Positions 1-6,659 are shown, counted from the first letter of the stretch. The stretch: 7,566 nucleotides of DNA from Lutibacter sp. UBA4458 (GCA_002390165.1 DGOU01000229.1:1-7566), one strand, 5' to 3'. Made by a program: numbers and translations. Notes: generated by a model not told the origin, from the letters alone.

Positions 1-971
1 TTAAATTCTTTGTCGTAAGCATCAATTAAAACACCATCTACATTTCCTAAAATTGCAGACATGGTTTCGGTTGTTGCACGTAGTAAATTTGTATTCGCAT
101 CTATAATAGATTTGCTCCAAATAGAAGTTTTTGCGATAATAGTTTTGTTAACTTTGGTAATGCCATATTTTACAGCAATTTCAGATAATAAACTATTAAA
201 GGCTCTAAATTTTCCAATTTCAATAAAGTATTCTAAACCAATAGCTAGTTTAAAGTTTAAGTTGTTAAATATGGTTTGAACATCAACATCTTTTTCTGAA
301 AGTTTTTCAATTAAGAAAATTAAAGAGTTTAGTGTGTATGCAATTTCTTGAACTTGGTTTGCACCTGAATCTAAATATTCTGTTCCTGAAATGGTTATCG
401 CTTTAAAATTAGGATAGTCAGAAGTTAATTTTACTAATGCTGCAAGAGTTTCAATTTGACTAGCATCAAAAACACCTGTGGTTACATAATTTGAAATGAT
501 ATTTGTGTTGATATATCCTTTTAAATTTTTAATATTGTTTTCTTTTGCAAAAGCAACTAAATTTGACGTAAAAGCAATAGCGTTAGAAGCCAATTTATAA
601 GAAACAGAAATTTCGTTTAAATTTAATCCGTTTAAAAGTGAGGCAATAGAAACGTTTTCATTTATTTCAAAAATAATTCCGGTTATTCCTTCTTCAACAG
701 CTAAAATAGCTAAGCTATTTCCGTTTTTAGCAGTGGTAACTTTAATGCTACGGTAATTAACTAAGGTTTGCGAATTTTCTCCGGTATTTTGAAGTTGCTT
801 AATGGTGTTTTCTATATTGTAGCAAGGCGGTATATTGATTCCGCTTAAGTTTTTCCAAACTAACCTTTTATCAAAATCAGCTCCTTTTAAATCTGCGGTC
901 ACTTTTTCCATCCATTGTTCCGTAGTAACTGATGGAAATTCCGAAAAAAGTGCTTTGTTTTTATCGCTCAT
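1..971 (-). CDS. mutA: Methylmalonyl-CoA mutase, small (beta, non-catalytic) subunit, N-terminal 323 residues; 3' end beyond the left edge
   Basis: The frame is open from ATG at 971-969 to the left edge with no stop, giving 323 codons plus two bases. The N-terminus (EQWMEKVTADLKGADFDKRL, residues 18-37) is the usual opening of the mutase small subunit. The barrel region follows, with SGTEYLDSGANQVQEIAYT (195-213), EIGKFRA (251-257) and LLRATTETMSAILGN (296-310). From family knowledge, the large catalytic subunit has SGYHMQEAGA where this protein has SGTEYLDSGA. The catalytic His is therefore replaced by Glu198, as expected for the inactive partner subunit. With the large subunit (presumably encoded just beyond the left edge) it would interconvert succinyl-CoA and (R)-methylmalonyl-CoA using adenosylcobalamin, in the cytoplasm. 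It is the last visible gene of the epimerase/decarboxylase cluster, 131 bases after the OadB-type gene and separated from it by a strong hairpin. The annotation of small versus large subunit is firm; the full length cannot be seen. Confidence 0.95.
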   Translation of the reverse strand, partial: MSDKNKALFSEFPSVTTEQWMEKVTADLKGADFDKRLVWKNLSGINIPPCYNIENTIKQLQNTGENSQTLVNYRSIKVTTAKNGNSLAILAVEEGITGIIFEINENVSIASLLNGLNLNEISVSYKLASNAIAFTSNLVAFAKENNIKNLKGYINTNIISNYVTTGVFDASQIETLAALVKLTSDYPNFKAITISGTEYLDSGANQVQEIAYTLNSLIFLIEKLSEKDVDVQTIFNNLNFKLAIGLEYFIEIGKFRAFNSLLSEIAVKYGITKVNKTIIAKTSIWSKSIIDANTNLLRATTETMSAILGNVDGVLIDAYDKEF

Positions 972-994
972 TATATATGAATTTATATGTTATA

Positions 995-1037
995 AAATTA
1001 GAGCTTTTAAATTTAGAAACATTAAAAGCTCTAATTT
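995..1037 (-). terminator. Perfect 16-bp hairpin between the OadB-type gene and mutA; possible (bidirectional) terminator or partial terminator
   Basis: The arms AAATTAGAGCTTTTAA (995-1010) and TTAAAAGCTCTAATTT (1022-1037) are exact inverted repeats around an 11-base loop. Read on the minus strand the stem ends in CTAATTTTATAAC, a modest U-rich run. Read on the plus strand it is followed by CTATTTTTTATTT, a better one. It lies 66 bases after the OadB-type stop and 23 bases before the mutA start codon. It could end or attenuate the upstream transcript, or mark an RNA processing point. No clear TAnnTTTG box was found on the minus strand between the two genes, so mutA probably depends on read-through past this structure or on an unrecognised promoter. 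Confidence 0.5.
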
Positions 1038-1102
1038 CTATTTTTTATTTGATTGTGGATAATCTCTTAATATTTGTATTTTTTTATAAGATTTTTACAA
1101 AA

Positions 1103-2425
1103 TTATCCTAAAAAACTTAAAAGAATACCTGCTGCAATTGCCGAACCTATAACACCAGATACATTAGGCGCCATTGCGTGCATTAATAAATAGTTATTTG
1201 GGTCTGATTTTAAACCTTCGGTATGTACTACTCTAGCACTATCTGGTACAGCTGAAACACCTGCAGCACCAATTAAAGGATTTATTTTATCATCTCCTTT
1301 TAAGAATAAATTCATGAATTTTGCGAAAATTAAACCTCCCATAGTTGCAATCACAAAAGAAAGAGCTCCTAAGGCAAAAATCATCATGGAATCTTTAGTA
1401 ATAAAAATGTCAGCCTGAGTTGAAGCACCAACAGTTACCCCTAATAATATGGTTACAATATCAATTAATTTAGTTCTTGCAGTTTCGGCAAGTCTTTCTG
1501 TTCTTCCAGATTCTTTAAGTAAATTACCTAAAAATAGCATTCCTAATAATGGTAAAGCACTTGGAGAAATAAATGTGGTTAATAATAAAGCAACAATTGG
1601 AAAAATCATTTTTTCTTTTTTTGAAACCGCTCTAGGTGGTTTCATTCTAATTTTTCTATCTTTTTTTGAAATTAATAATCGCATTAATGGAGGTTGAATT
1701 ACGGGCACTAAAGCCATATAAGAGTATGCAGCAATAGCAATAGGACCAATTAAATTTTTAACAGTAGTTCCATCCGCTAAGACATTTACACCATTTGCTA
1801 ATTTTGAAGATAAAAATATAGCAGTTGGTCCATCAGCGCCTCCAATAATACCAATAGCACCAGCTTCTGGAAGTCTAAACCCTAAATAAAGTGCTCCTAA
1901 AAAGGTTCCAAAAACACCAATTTGGGCAGCAGCACCTAAAAGCATAAGTTTTGGATTTGCTATTAGTGAAGAAAAATCGGTCATAGCACCAATTCCTAGA
2001 AAAATAAGTGGCGGATAAACCCCTTTTACTACTCCAAAATATAAGTAATTTAAAACAGAGCCTGTTTCGTATATACCAGTTTGGTTTCCTGCAACAAAAG
2101 GAATGTTACCTATAATTATACCAGTTCCAATAGGAATTAATAATAAAGGTTCGTAATCAAATTTAATGGCTAAATAAATAAAGATGATTCCTATTAAAAT
2201 CATTAATAAATTACCAGATGTAGCATTTGCAAAACCTGTATAATGATAAAATTTTAAAAGTCCATTATAAGCTCCGTGATCTTCGCTATTTTGATCGATT
2301 GAAGTTTTTTGCAGGCTAATTGTTTGTGAATTTGCAGAATTTTGTGACTGCATAGTATTGGCAATAATTGGTCGCATTAAAAATAAAAACGATAGTACTC
2401 CAAATATTATAAATAATTTTTTCAT
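1103..2425 (-). CDS. Sodium ion-translocating decarboxylase, beta subunit (OadB/MmdB/GcdB family)
   Basis: A 440-residue polytopic membrane protein that in this family couples decarboxylation of carboxybiotin to sodium export. Visible family signatures are EPLLLIPIGTGIIIGNIP (92-109), GIGAMTDFSSLIANPKL (144-160), IIGGADGPTAIFLSSKLA (193-210), AIAAYSYMALVP (230-241) and NPLIGAAGVSAVPDSARVV (382-400), then LLMHAMAPNVSGVIGSAIAAG (413-433). From mutagenesis of Klebsiella OadB, key residues are D203, Y229, N373, G377, S382 and R389. The counterparts D198, a Tyr at 234 or 236, N382, G386, S391 and R398 are all present, with N382 to R398 at identical spacing, so the pump should be functional. The first 50 or so residues are extra compared with Klebsiella OadB: a hydrophobic segment (about 3-22) followed by a Ser/Gln/Asn-rich stretch. 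The ATG at 2425 is kept because the hydrophobic segment looks like a genuine signal anchor. It follows the biotin carrier gene by 53 bases. Substrate specificity (methylmalonyl-CoA) is inferred from the neighbours, because the beta subunit itself does not reveal it. Confidence 0.95.
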   Translation of the reverse strand: MKKLFIIFGVLSFLFLMRPIIANTMQSQNSANSQTISLQKTSIDQNSEDHGAYNGLLKFYHYTGFANATSGNLLMILIGIIFIYLAIKFDYEPLLLIPIGTGIIIGNIPFVAGNQTGIYETGSVLNYLYFGVVKGVYPPLIFLGIGAMTDFSSLIANPKLMLLGAAAQIGVFGTFLGALYLGFRLPEAGAIGIIGGADGPTAIFLSSKLANGVNVLADGTTVKNLIGPIAIAAYSYMALVPVIQPPLMRLLISKKDRKIRMKPPRAVSKKEKMIFPIVALLLTTFISPSALPLLGMLFLGNLLKESGRTERLAETARTKLIDIVTILLGVTVGASTQADIFITKDSMMIFALGALSFVIATMGGLIFAKFMNLFLKGDDKINPLIGAAGVSAVPDSARVVHTEGLKSDPNNYLLMHAMAPNVSGVIGSAIAAGILLSFLG

Positions 2426-2478
2426 TTTTCTAATCTTAAAAAATATAGACTTTTTTGTATTAAAATCTAATTAATATT

Positions 2479-2901
2479 TTATTCAAATTCTATTAGTACT
2501 TCATTTTGTAATACCTGTTGACCTGCAGTAATATGGATGGCGCTGATTTTACCTTCTTTTTCAGCAGTAATATTATTTTCCATTTTCATAGCTTCTAGTA
2601 TAAGTAAATTGTCTCCAATTTTTATAGTATCACCTACCTTTACGTTAATGGATAAAATAACTCCAGGTATAGGAGCTAAAATTTTAGTCTTTTCTGATTT
2701 TGGACTAACTTTTTTTAATGGAACTGCTGGATTTCTTGAAGCTGAACGAACTAAAGTTGGTGTTTTAGTTTTTTTAATTTCTTGCTCCATTTCAACGGAA
2801 TAAGGAGTTCCGTTTACTTCTAATTTAATTTCATTTTTGTTATGAGAAACAACTTTTACATAATAATTGTTTTGATGTATCTTAAATTTGAAATTTTTCA
2901 T
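2479..2901 (-). CDS. Biotin carboxyl carrier protein of the methylmalonyl-CoA decarboxylase (gamma-type biotin subunit)
   Basis: A 140-residue soluble protein carrying the covalent biotin that shuttles the carboxyl group from the carboxyltransferase to the membrane pump. The C-terminal half is a biotinyl/lipoyl-attachment domain: ILAPIPGVILSINVKVGDTI (74-93), then EAMKMEN (103-109) with biotinyl-Lys106 flanked by the two conserved Met residues, 34 residues from the C-terminus as is normal. The N-terminal 40 residues form a small beta-rich module (YYVKVV, IKLEVNGTPYSVEM). It is joined to the biotin domain by a Lys/Thr/Pro/Ser-rich linker (about 41-72), in place of the long Ala/Pro linker of many homologues. 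The gene sits between the OadG-type and OadB-type genes, 53 bases from each. A role as carrier for a separate propionyl-CoA carboxylase is possible but less likely, because no biotin carboxylase gene is nearby. Confidence 0.95.
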   Translation of the reverse strand: MKNFKFKIHQNNYYVKVVSHNKNEIKLEVNGTPYSVEMEQEIKKTKTPTLVRSASRNPAVPLKKVSPKSEKTKILAPIPGVILSINVKVGDTIKIGDNLLILEAMKMENNITAEKEGKISAIHITAGQQVLQNEVLIEFE

Positions 2902-2933
2902 TTTTATTGGATATTTATCTTGTTGTTATTTTA

Positions 2934-2957
2934 TAATCATTAAATTATTAATGATTA
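2934..2957 (-). repeat. 10-bp inverted repeat overlapping the stop codon of the OadG-type gene
   Basis: The arms TAATCATTAA (2934-2943) and TTAATGATTA (2948-2957) are exact inverted repeats with a 4-base loop. The structure begins at the stop codon of the OadG-type gene and ends 32 bases before the biotin carrier start. It contains only one G-C pair per stem and no U-run follows on the minus strand, so a true terminator is unlikely. An mRNA-stabilising or processing hairpin is possible, and chance in AT-rich DNA cannot be excluded. Confidence 0.4.
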
Positions 2958-3311
2958 AAGTCTGCTGTGAACGGTATAAAATTTAGAACTCCAAGGAGAA
3001 TACATTTTTCTGGCTTGCTTTATAGTCAAAACAGCATTTTCATTATCGTGATTATCATTTAGATATAAATGAATGGCTGTTGAAATGGCTGCGGCAATTT
3101 CACCGGTAAACTCTTCATTGTTATTTACAGGCTGTTTCTCAATTTGGGCAACTCTTTTTTTAGTTATCATTTTATAACTATAAAGTAGGAGAGGTAAACC
3201 ATATTTAAAAAACAGCACTAATAATAGCAAAGCGCTAAAAACTATGGATAATCCAGTGGTTAAAATAAGATAACCTTCACTTATTCGATTAATACTTAAT
3301 ATTAAATTCAT
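2955..3311 (-). CDS. OadG-type small membrane subunit of the sodium-pumping decarboxylase
   Basis: A 118-residue protein with one N-terminal transmembrane segment (about 14-36, LILTTGLSIVFSALLLLVLF) and a cytoplasmic tail. The tail holds EIAAAISTAIHLYL (71-84) and the end motif MYSPWSSKFY (103-112), both typical of Bacteroidota OadG-like proteins. In characterised decarboxylases this subunit anchors the carboxyltransferase and biotin carrier to the beta subunit and stabilises the complex. The start codon lies two bases after the stop of the carboxyltransferase gene (TAA-TT-ATG), so the two are almost certainly translationally coupled. The small size and low conservation make family assignment weaker than for its neighbours, but the position between carboxyltransferase and biotin carrier supports it strongly. 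Confidence 0.85.
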   Translation of the reverse strand: MNLILSINRISEGYLILTTGLSIVFSALLLLVLFFKYGLPLLLYSYKMITKKRVAQIEKQPVNNNEEFTGEIAAAISTAIHLYLNDNHDNENAVLTIKQARKMYSPWSSKFYTVHSRL

Positions 3312-3313
3312 AA

Positions 3314-4873
3314 TTATAAAGGTATATTTGAATGTTTTTTAGGAGGATTAACTTCTTTTTTATTAGCTAGTAATTCTAGAGCTCTAATAATTCTAAATCT
3401 AGTATTTCTAGGCTCAATAACATCATCAATAAAACCGTATTTAGCAGCTTCATAAGGATTGGCAAACTTTTTAGAATATTCCCCTTCTTTTTTAACAATA
3501 AATTTTTGTTGTTCGTCAACGTTTTCAATATTTCTAATATTTCTTCCTTCTAAAACTTCTACAGCGCCTTTTGCGCCCATAACTGCAATTTCAGCACTTG
3601 GCCAAGCGTAATTTACATCTCCACGTAATTGTTTACAACTCATTACGTCATGAGCCCCACCGTATGATTTTCGTAATGTTATGGTTACTTTTGGTACTGT
3701 TGCCTCGCCATAAGCAAATAATAATTTTGCTCCGTGAAGTATAATACCTCCATATTCTTGTCCTGTTCCTGGCAAGAATCCTGGAACATCAACTAAAGTT
3801 ACAATAGGCACATTAAAAGAGTCGCAAAAACGAACAAATCTTGCAGCTTTTCTGGAAGCTTCTATGTCTAAAACACCTGCATAATATTTAGGTTGGTTAG
3901 CTACAATTCCTACTGGTCGGCCATTAAAACGAGCAAAACCAACTACAATATTTCTTGCATAATTACGATGCACTTCTGTAAATTCACTTCTATCTGCTAT
4001 GATGGTAATTATATCTACAATATCATAAGGAAGATTAGGGTTTTCAGGAATTATTTCATTCAATTCATCATCAAAACGATCTATTGGTTCGGTGCATTTT
4101 ATAACTGGTGGGTCTTCTAAATTGTTTGAAGGTAAATAACTTAATAATTTTCTAACCAATAACAAATTTTCTTCATCGTTTTCAGCTAAAAAATGAGAAA
4201 CTCCTGATTTGGTGGAATGAATGGAAGCTCCACCTAACTGTTCGGTTGTTACTACTTCACCTGTTACCGTTTGAACAACTTTTGGACCAGTAACAAACAT
4301 ATAACTTGTTTTGTCCGTCATTATAGTAAAATCGGTAAGAGCGGGAGAATAAACTGCACCACCTGCACAAGGACCTAGTATGGAAGATATTTGCGGTATT
4401 ACACCAGAAGCCATAATGTTTCTTTGAAAAATTTCTGCATAACCGGCAAGAGATCTAACTCCTTCTTGAATACGAGCTCCTCCACTATCGTTAAGACCAA
4501 TAATTGGAGCTCCTACTTTCATTGCCATATCCATTATTTTACAAATTTTTAACGCATAAGTTTCTGAAAGCGAACCGCCAAAGACTGTAAAATCTTGTGA
4601 AAACACATATACAATTCTACCATCTATTGTTCCATGGCCTGTTACTACACCATCGGATAAATAAATTTGTTTTTCTAACCCAAAGGAATGAGTTCTGTGG
4701 GTAACAAACATGTCAAACTCTTCAAAACTATCTTCATCAAGAAGAATGTCAATTCGTTCACGAGCTGTTAATTTTCCTTTTGAATGTTGCGAGTCAATTC
4801 TTTTTTCACCTCCACCTAATTTTGCTTTGGCTCTTTTTTCAATTAATTCATTAATTTTATCTTGATTTGCCAT
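3314..4873 (-). CDS. mmdA: Methylmalonyl-CoA decarboxylase, carboxyltransferase (alpha) subunit; acyl-CoA carboxylase beta-chain family
   Basis: A 519-residue protein, full length for the family, with two crotonase-fold halves that move the carboxyl group between an acyl-CoA and biotin. Landmarks: [13 protein letters not shown] (34-46); [11 protein letters not shown] (94-104); the N-half acyl-CoA site [12 protein letters not shown] (128-139); the oxyanion-hole glycines in [16 protein letters not shown] (167-182); the C-half [19 protein letters not shown] (360-378); [17 protein letters not shown] (403-419); and [18 protein letters not shown] (424-441). The family includes both propionyl-CoA carboxylase beta chains and MmdA. 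Sequence alone does not separate them, so the decarboxylase assignment rests on the adjoining OadG-, biotin carrier- and OadB-type genes and on the absence of a biotin carboxylase gene. In this setting it would take CO2 from (S)-methylmalonyl-CoA to form propionyl-CoA, at the inner face of the membrane. It follows the epimerase gene by 51 bases with no visible promoter between them. Confidence 0.93.
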   Translation of the reverse strand: MANQDKINELIEKRAKAKLGGGEKRIDSQHSKGKLTARERIDILLDEDSFEEFDMFVTHRTHSFGLEKQIYLSDGVVTGHGTIDGRIVYVFSQDFTVFGGSLSETYALKICKIMDMAMKVGAPIIGLNDSGGARIQEGVRSLAGYAEIFQRNIMASGVIPQISSILGPCAGGAVYSPALTDFTIMTDKTSYMFVTGPKVVQTVTGEVVTTEQLGGASIHSTKSGVSHFLAENDEENLLLVRKLLSYLPSNNLEDPPVIKCTEPIDRFDDELNEIIPENPNLPYDIVDIITIIADRSEFTEVHRNYARNIVVGFARFNGRPVGIVANQPKYYAGVLDIEASRKAARFVRFCDSFNVPIVTLVDVPGFLPGTGQEYGGIILHGAKLLFAYGEATVPKVTITLRKSYGGAHDVMSCKQLRGDVNYAWPSAEIAVMGAKGAVEVLEGRNIRNIENVDEQQKFIVKKEGEYSKKFANPYEAAKYGFIDDVIEPRNTRFRIIRALELLANKKEVNPPKKHSNIPL

Positions 4874-4924
4874 TTTAATTTTTTTTCTTTCGTTGTGTTT
4901 TGTCCCTTTTAATACGTAAAGGAT

Positions 4925-5329
4925 TTATTTTTTTGAACATAATTCTGTAAGTACTCCTTGAGTAGATTTTGGATGAAGAAATCCTATATCTAATCCTTCA
5001 GCACCTTTTCGTGACTTTTTATCTATTAATTTAACGCCACGTTGTTCGGCAATTTTCAGGGCTTTGTTAGTGTCTTTTACTGCAAATGCAATATGATGAA
5101 TTCCTTGTCCTTTTTTTTCTATAAATTTAGCTATTGGACCATCTGGGGAAGTGCTTTCTAATAATTCAATTTTAGTATCTCCAATTTTAAAAAATGCAGT
5201 TTTTACATGTTGATCTTTAACTTCTTCAGTTGCATAGCAATGAATTCCTAAAGTGTTTTCATAAAAATCTATGGCATTTTGAAGGTTTTCGACAGCAATT
5301 CCTAAATGTTCAATATGTGAAATATCCAT
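4925..5329 (-). CDS. mce: Methylmalonyl-CoA epimerase (VOC/glyoxalase fold)
   Basis: A 134-residue protein that interconverts (R)- and (S)-methylmalonyl-CoA, joining the mutase (R form) to the decarboxylase (S form). It shows the paired beta-alpha-beta units of the vicinal oxygen chelate fold: HIEHLGIAVENLQNAIDFYE (5-24) and GIHHIAFAVKDTNKAL (76-91), then the signature LHPKSTQGVLTEL (118-130). Metal ligands by comparison with the Propionibacterium enzyme are His8, Glu55 (KIELLES; Gln in that enzyme), His79 of the HH pair, and Glu129. Length is normal. It is the first gene of the minus-strand cluster, preceded by a TAnnTTTG promoter and a CRP/FNR-like palindrome, with a leader of roughly 70 bases and no Shine-Dalgarno sequence, as is common in this phylum. 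Confidence 0.95.
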   Translation of the reverse strand: MDISHIEHLGIAVENLQNAIDFYENTLGIHCYATEEVKDQHVKTAFFKIGDTKIELLESTSPDGPIAKFIEKKGQGIHHIAFAVKDTNKALKIAEQRGVKLIDKKSRKGAEGLDIGFLHPKSTQGVLTELCSKK

Positions 5330-5406
5330 AATAAGGGTCTATGTTGATGTAAAAATTTAATAATTAATAAAAATATGTCTAAAAAATTAAAAATATATTA
5401 ATACAG

Positions 5407-5414
5407 CAAAGTTA
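5407..5414 (-). promoter_or_regulatory. Predicted Bacteroidota -7 promoter box (TAACTTTG) for the mce-mmd operon
   Basis: On the minus strand the sequence reads TAACTTTG, a perfect match to the TAnnTTTG box of the Bacteroidota primary sigma factor. Transcription would start near 5403, giving a leader of about 74 bases before mce. No TTG stands at the usual 17-23 base distance upstream. A weak basal promoter that needs an activator would fit that gap, and the palindrome next to it is a candidate activator site. Confidence 0.65.
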
Positions 5415-5431
5415 GGGCATCCTTAAATCTT

Positions 5432-5455
5432 GTGATATGATATAAATCATATGAC
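5432..5455. promoter_or_regulatory. Palindromic operator candidate, CRP/FNR family type, upstream of the mce promoter
   Basis: The 18 bases ATATGATATAAATCATAT (5435-5452) are a palindrome with perfect 7-base arms and a 4-base centre. Two further base pairs match outside one mismatch (5434/5453), extending it to 5432-5455. Its core fits TGA-N6-TCA (the minus strand reads TGATTTATATCA), close to the FNR consensus TTGAT-N4-ATCAA. Its centre (5443.5) lies about 40-41 bases before the predicted transcription start, the class II activator position. The regulator is not encoded in the window. Chance palindromes are common in AT-rich DNA, but the position and the missing -33 element argue for function. 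Confidence 0.55.
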
Positions 5456-5530
5456 GTGGTTTTTTACTAAAACGATTTCGATAATTTTTTATGGAATTAT
5501 TTATATTTAATTACTAAAAAAGTAGAATAA

Positions 5531-5565
5531 ATAAAAAATCCTTGAAAAAAATATTTCAAGGATTT
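5531..5565 (-). terminator. Intrinsic terminator of the threonine dehydrogenase gene
   Basis: The arms AAATCCTTGAAA (5536-5547) and TTTCAAGGATTT (5554-5565) are perfect 12-bp inverted repeats with a 6-base loop. On the minus strand the stem is followed directly by TTTATTTATT, giving a U-rich run GGATTTTTTATTTATT. It lies 25 bases after the dehydrogenase stop codon and well before the mce promoter, so it isolates the mce operon from the upstream gene. On the plus strand the run after the stem is poorer. Confidence 0.85.
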
Positions 5566-5589
5566 AAATTTTATAAATTATTAAATATT

Positions 5590-6543
5590 TTACTTTTCAA
5601 ATTTTTTATGCAAACTATTTAGCATATTTTCAGACATGGTATGCAAATCAAATTTATGTTTCCAACCCCAATCTTCTTTTGCTTTAGAATCATCAATGCT
5701 TTGTGGCCAACTATCGGCAATTCGTTGTCTAAAATCTTCGTGATAGGAAATTTCAAAATTAGGAACAAACTTTTTAATTTCTAAAGCAATTTCTTCAGGA
5801 GTAAAACTCATTGCTGCTAAATTATAAGAAGACCGGATTTTAATATTTTCAGGTTTTGCATCCATAATTTTAATGGTTGCTGTAATAGCATCATCCATAT
5901 ACATCATAGGTAATTTAGTGCTTTTATTTAAAAAAGAATCGTATTTACCAACTAACAAAGCATTATTGTATATTTCAACTGCATAATCTGTGGTTCCTCC
6001 ACCAGGATTTGTTTTCCAACTAATAATTCCAGGATAACGGATGCTTCTTACATCTACATTATATTTGTTAAAATAATATTCGCACCAGCGTTCTCCTGCA
6101 AGTTTGCTCATACCATAAACAGTTGAAGGTTCCATTATCGTTTTTTGTGGTGTTTTTTGTTTTGGAGTTGTTGGACCAAAAACAGCTATAGAACTAGGCC
6201 AAAATATTTTTTTTATTTTTCCTTCTTTAGCTAAATTTAAAACGTTAAAAAGGGAATTCATGTTTAATTCCCAAGCTTTTGCAGGATATTTTTCACCAAC
6301 TGCGGATAGCATAGCAGCCATTAAATAAACTTCTGTTATAGCATATTTATCAAGTATTTTTTCAATACCATCTTTATTTAAAGCATCAATAATTTCAAAA
6401 GGACCAGATTGCATTAATTCCTCATTTCCTTCTCTAATATCAGATGCAATTACCGCATTTTTGCCATTTATTTCACGTAGCTTTAAGGTTAATTCTGTGC
6501 CAATTTGGCCACAAGCCCCTATAATTAGTATCTGTTTATTCAT
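5590..6543 (-). CDS. tdh: L-threonine 3-dehydrogenase, short-chain (UDP-galactose-4-epimerase-like) type
   Basis: A 317-residue NAD-dependent enzyme that oxidises L-threonine to 2-amino-3-ketobutyrate, the first step of threonine breakdown to glycine and acetyl-CoA. The Rossmann motif is GACGQIG (9-15), with Asp35 at the end of beta-2 (VIASDIRE), which favours NAD over NADP. The catalytic set is Ser117/Ser118 (WPSSIAVFGP), Tyr143 and Lys147 (STVYGMSKLAGE). RYPGIISW (169-176), YNLAAMSFTPEEI (240-252) and the C-terminal FRQRIADSWPQSIDDSKAKE (271-290) are hallmarks of this subgroup, known from Flavobacterium frigidimaris, and separate it from sugar-nucleotide epimerases. It is unrelated to the zinc-dependent medium-chain Tdh of E. 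coli. The usual partner, 2-amino-3-ketobutyrate CoA ligase, is not adjacent. The gene stands alone with its own promoter and terminator. The start at 6543 places the Rossmann motif at the expected distance from the N-terminus. Confidence 0.93.
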   Translation of the reverse strand: MNKQILIIGACGQIGTELTLKLREINGKNAVIASDIREGNEELMQSGPFEIIDALNKDGIEKILDKYAITEVYLMAAMLSAVGEKYPAKAWELNMNSLFNVLNLAKEGKIKKIFWPSSIAVFGPTTPKQKTPQKTIMEPSTVYGMSKLAGERWCEYYFNKYNVDVRSIRYPGIISWKTNPGGGTTDYAVEIYNNALLVGKYDSFLNKSTKLPMMYMDDAITATIKIMDAKPENIKIRSSYNLAAMSFTPEEIALEIKKFVPNFEISYHEDFRQRIADSWPQSIDDSKAKEDWGWKHKFDLHTMSENMLNSLHKKFEK

Positions 6544-6572
6544 GATTAATTTTAACGTTCAAATTTAATTTT

Positions 6573-6580
6573 CAAAGATA
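6573..6580 (-). promoter_or_regulatory. Predicted -7 promoter box (TATCTTTG) for tdh
   Basis: On the minus strand TATCTTTG matches TAnnTTTG exactly. It would start transcription near 6569, about 26 bases before the tdh ATG. There is no TTG at 17-23 bases upstream; the nearest lies in the palindrome at 6615-6633, about 40 bases away. Confidence 0.6.
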
Positions 6581-6614
6581 CTGAAAATATGAATTTGATT
6601 TTAGTAAAATTAGT

Positions 6615-6633
6615 TTTTATCAAATTGATAAAA
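6615..6633. promoter_or_regulatory. 19-bp palindrome between the divergent tdh and lipoprotein promoters; operator candidate
   Basis: TTTTATCAAATTGATAAAA has perfect 9-base arms around one central base (6624). The centre is about 44 bases upstream of the tdh -7 box and 36 bases upstream of the plus-strand -7 box, so one dimeric regulator could act on both. It contains ATCAA/TTGAT half sites, but in inverted order and closer spacing than an FNR site. The regulator is unknown, and a chance AT-rich palindrome is possible. Confidence 0.4.
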
Positions 6634-6659
6634 TTTATTTAAAACCAGTAATTTATTAC

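Noticed and set aside
61..279. Plus-strand open frame of 72 codons
   Set aside because: It lies antisense inside the clearly conserved methylmalonyl-CoA mutase small subunit gene; no recognisable protein features.
835..1062. Plus-strand open frame of 75 codons reaching into the OadB-mutA gap
   Set aside because: Most of it is antisense to the mutA N-terminus, and the rest is hairpin sequence; no start signal or family resemblance.
1449..1697. Plus-strand open frame with hydrophobic translation
   Set aside because: Antisense shadow of the membrane segments of the OadB-type gene.
2537..2803. Plus-strand open frame of 88 codons
   Set aside because: Antisense to the biotinyl domain of the carrier protein, which is unmistakable by EAMKMEN.
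3893..4120. Plus-strand open frame of 75 codons
   Set aside because: Antisense to mmdA; the translation is low-complexity and aromatic-rich with no family match.
3314..4873. Annotation as propionyl-CoA carboxylase beta chain
   Set aside because: The fold is the same, but no biotin carboxylase gene is present and the gene sits among OadG-, biotin carrier- and OadB-type genes, so decarboxylase is the better reading.
5330..5406. Riboswitch in the roughly 74-base mce leader (for example cobalamin)
   Set aside because: The leader is short and almost entirely A/T with no B12-box or other conserved aptamer core visible.
5590..6543. Annotation as UDP-glucose 4-epimerase or other sugar-nucleotide enzyme
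   Set aside because: The C-terminal ADSWPQSIDDSKA segment and YNLAAMSFTPEE motif are those of short-chain threonine dehydrogenases, not sugar epimerases.
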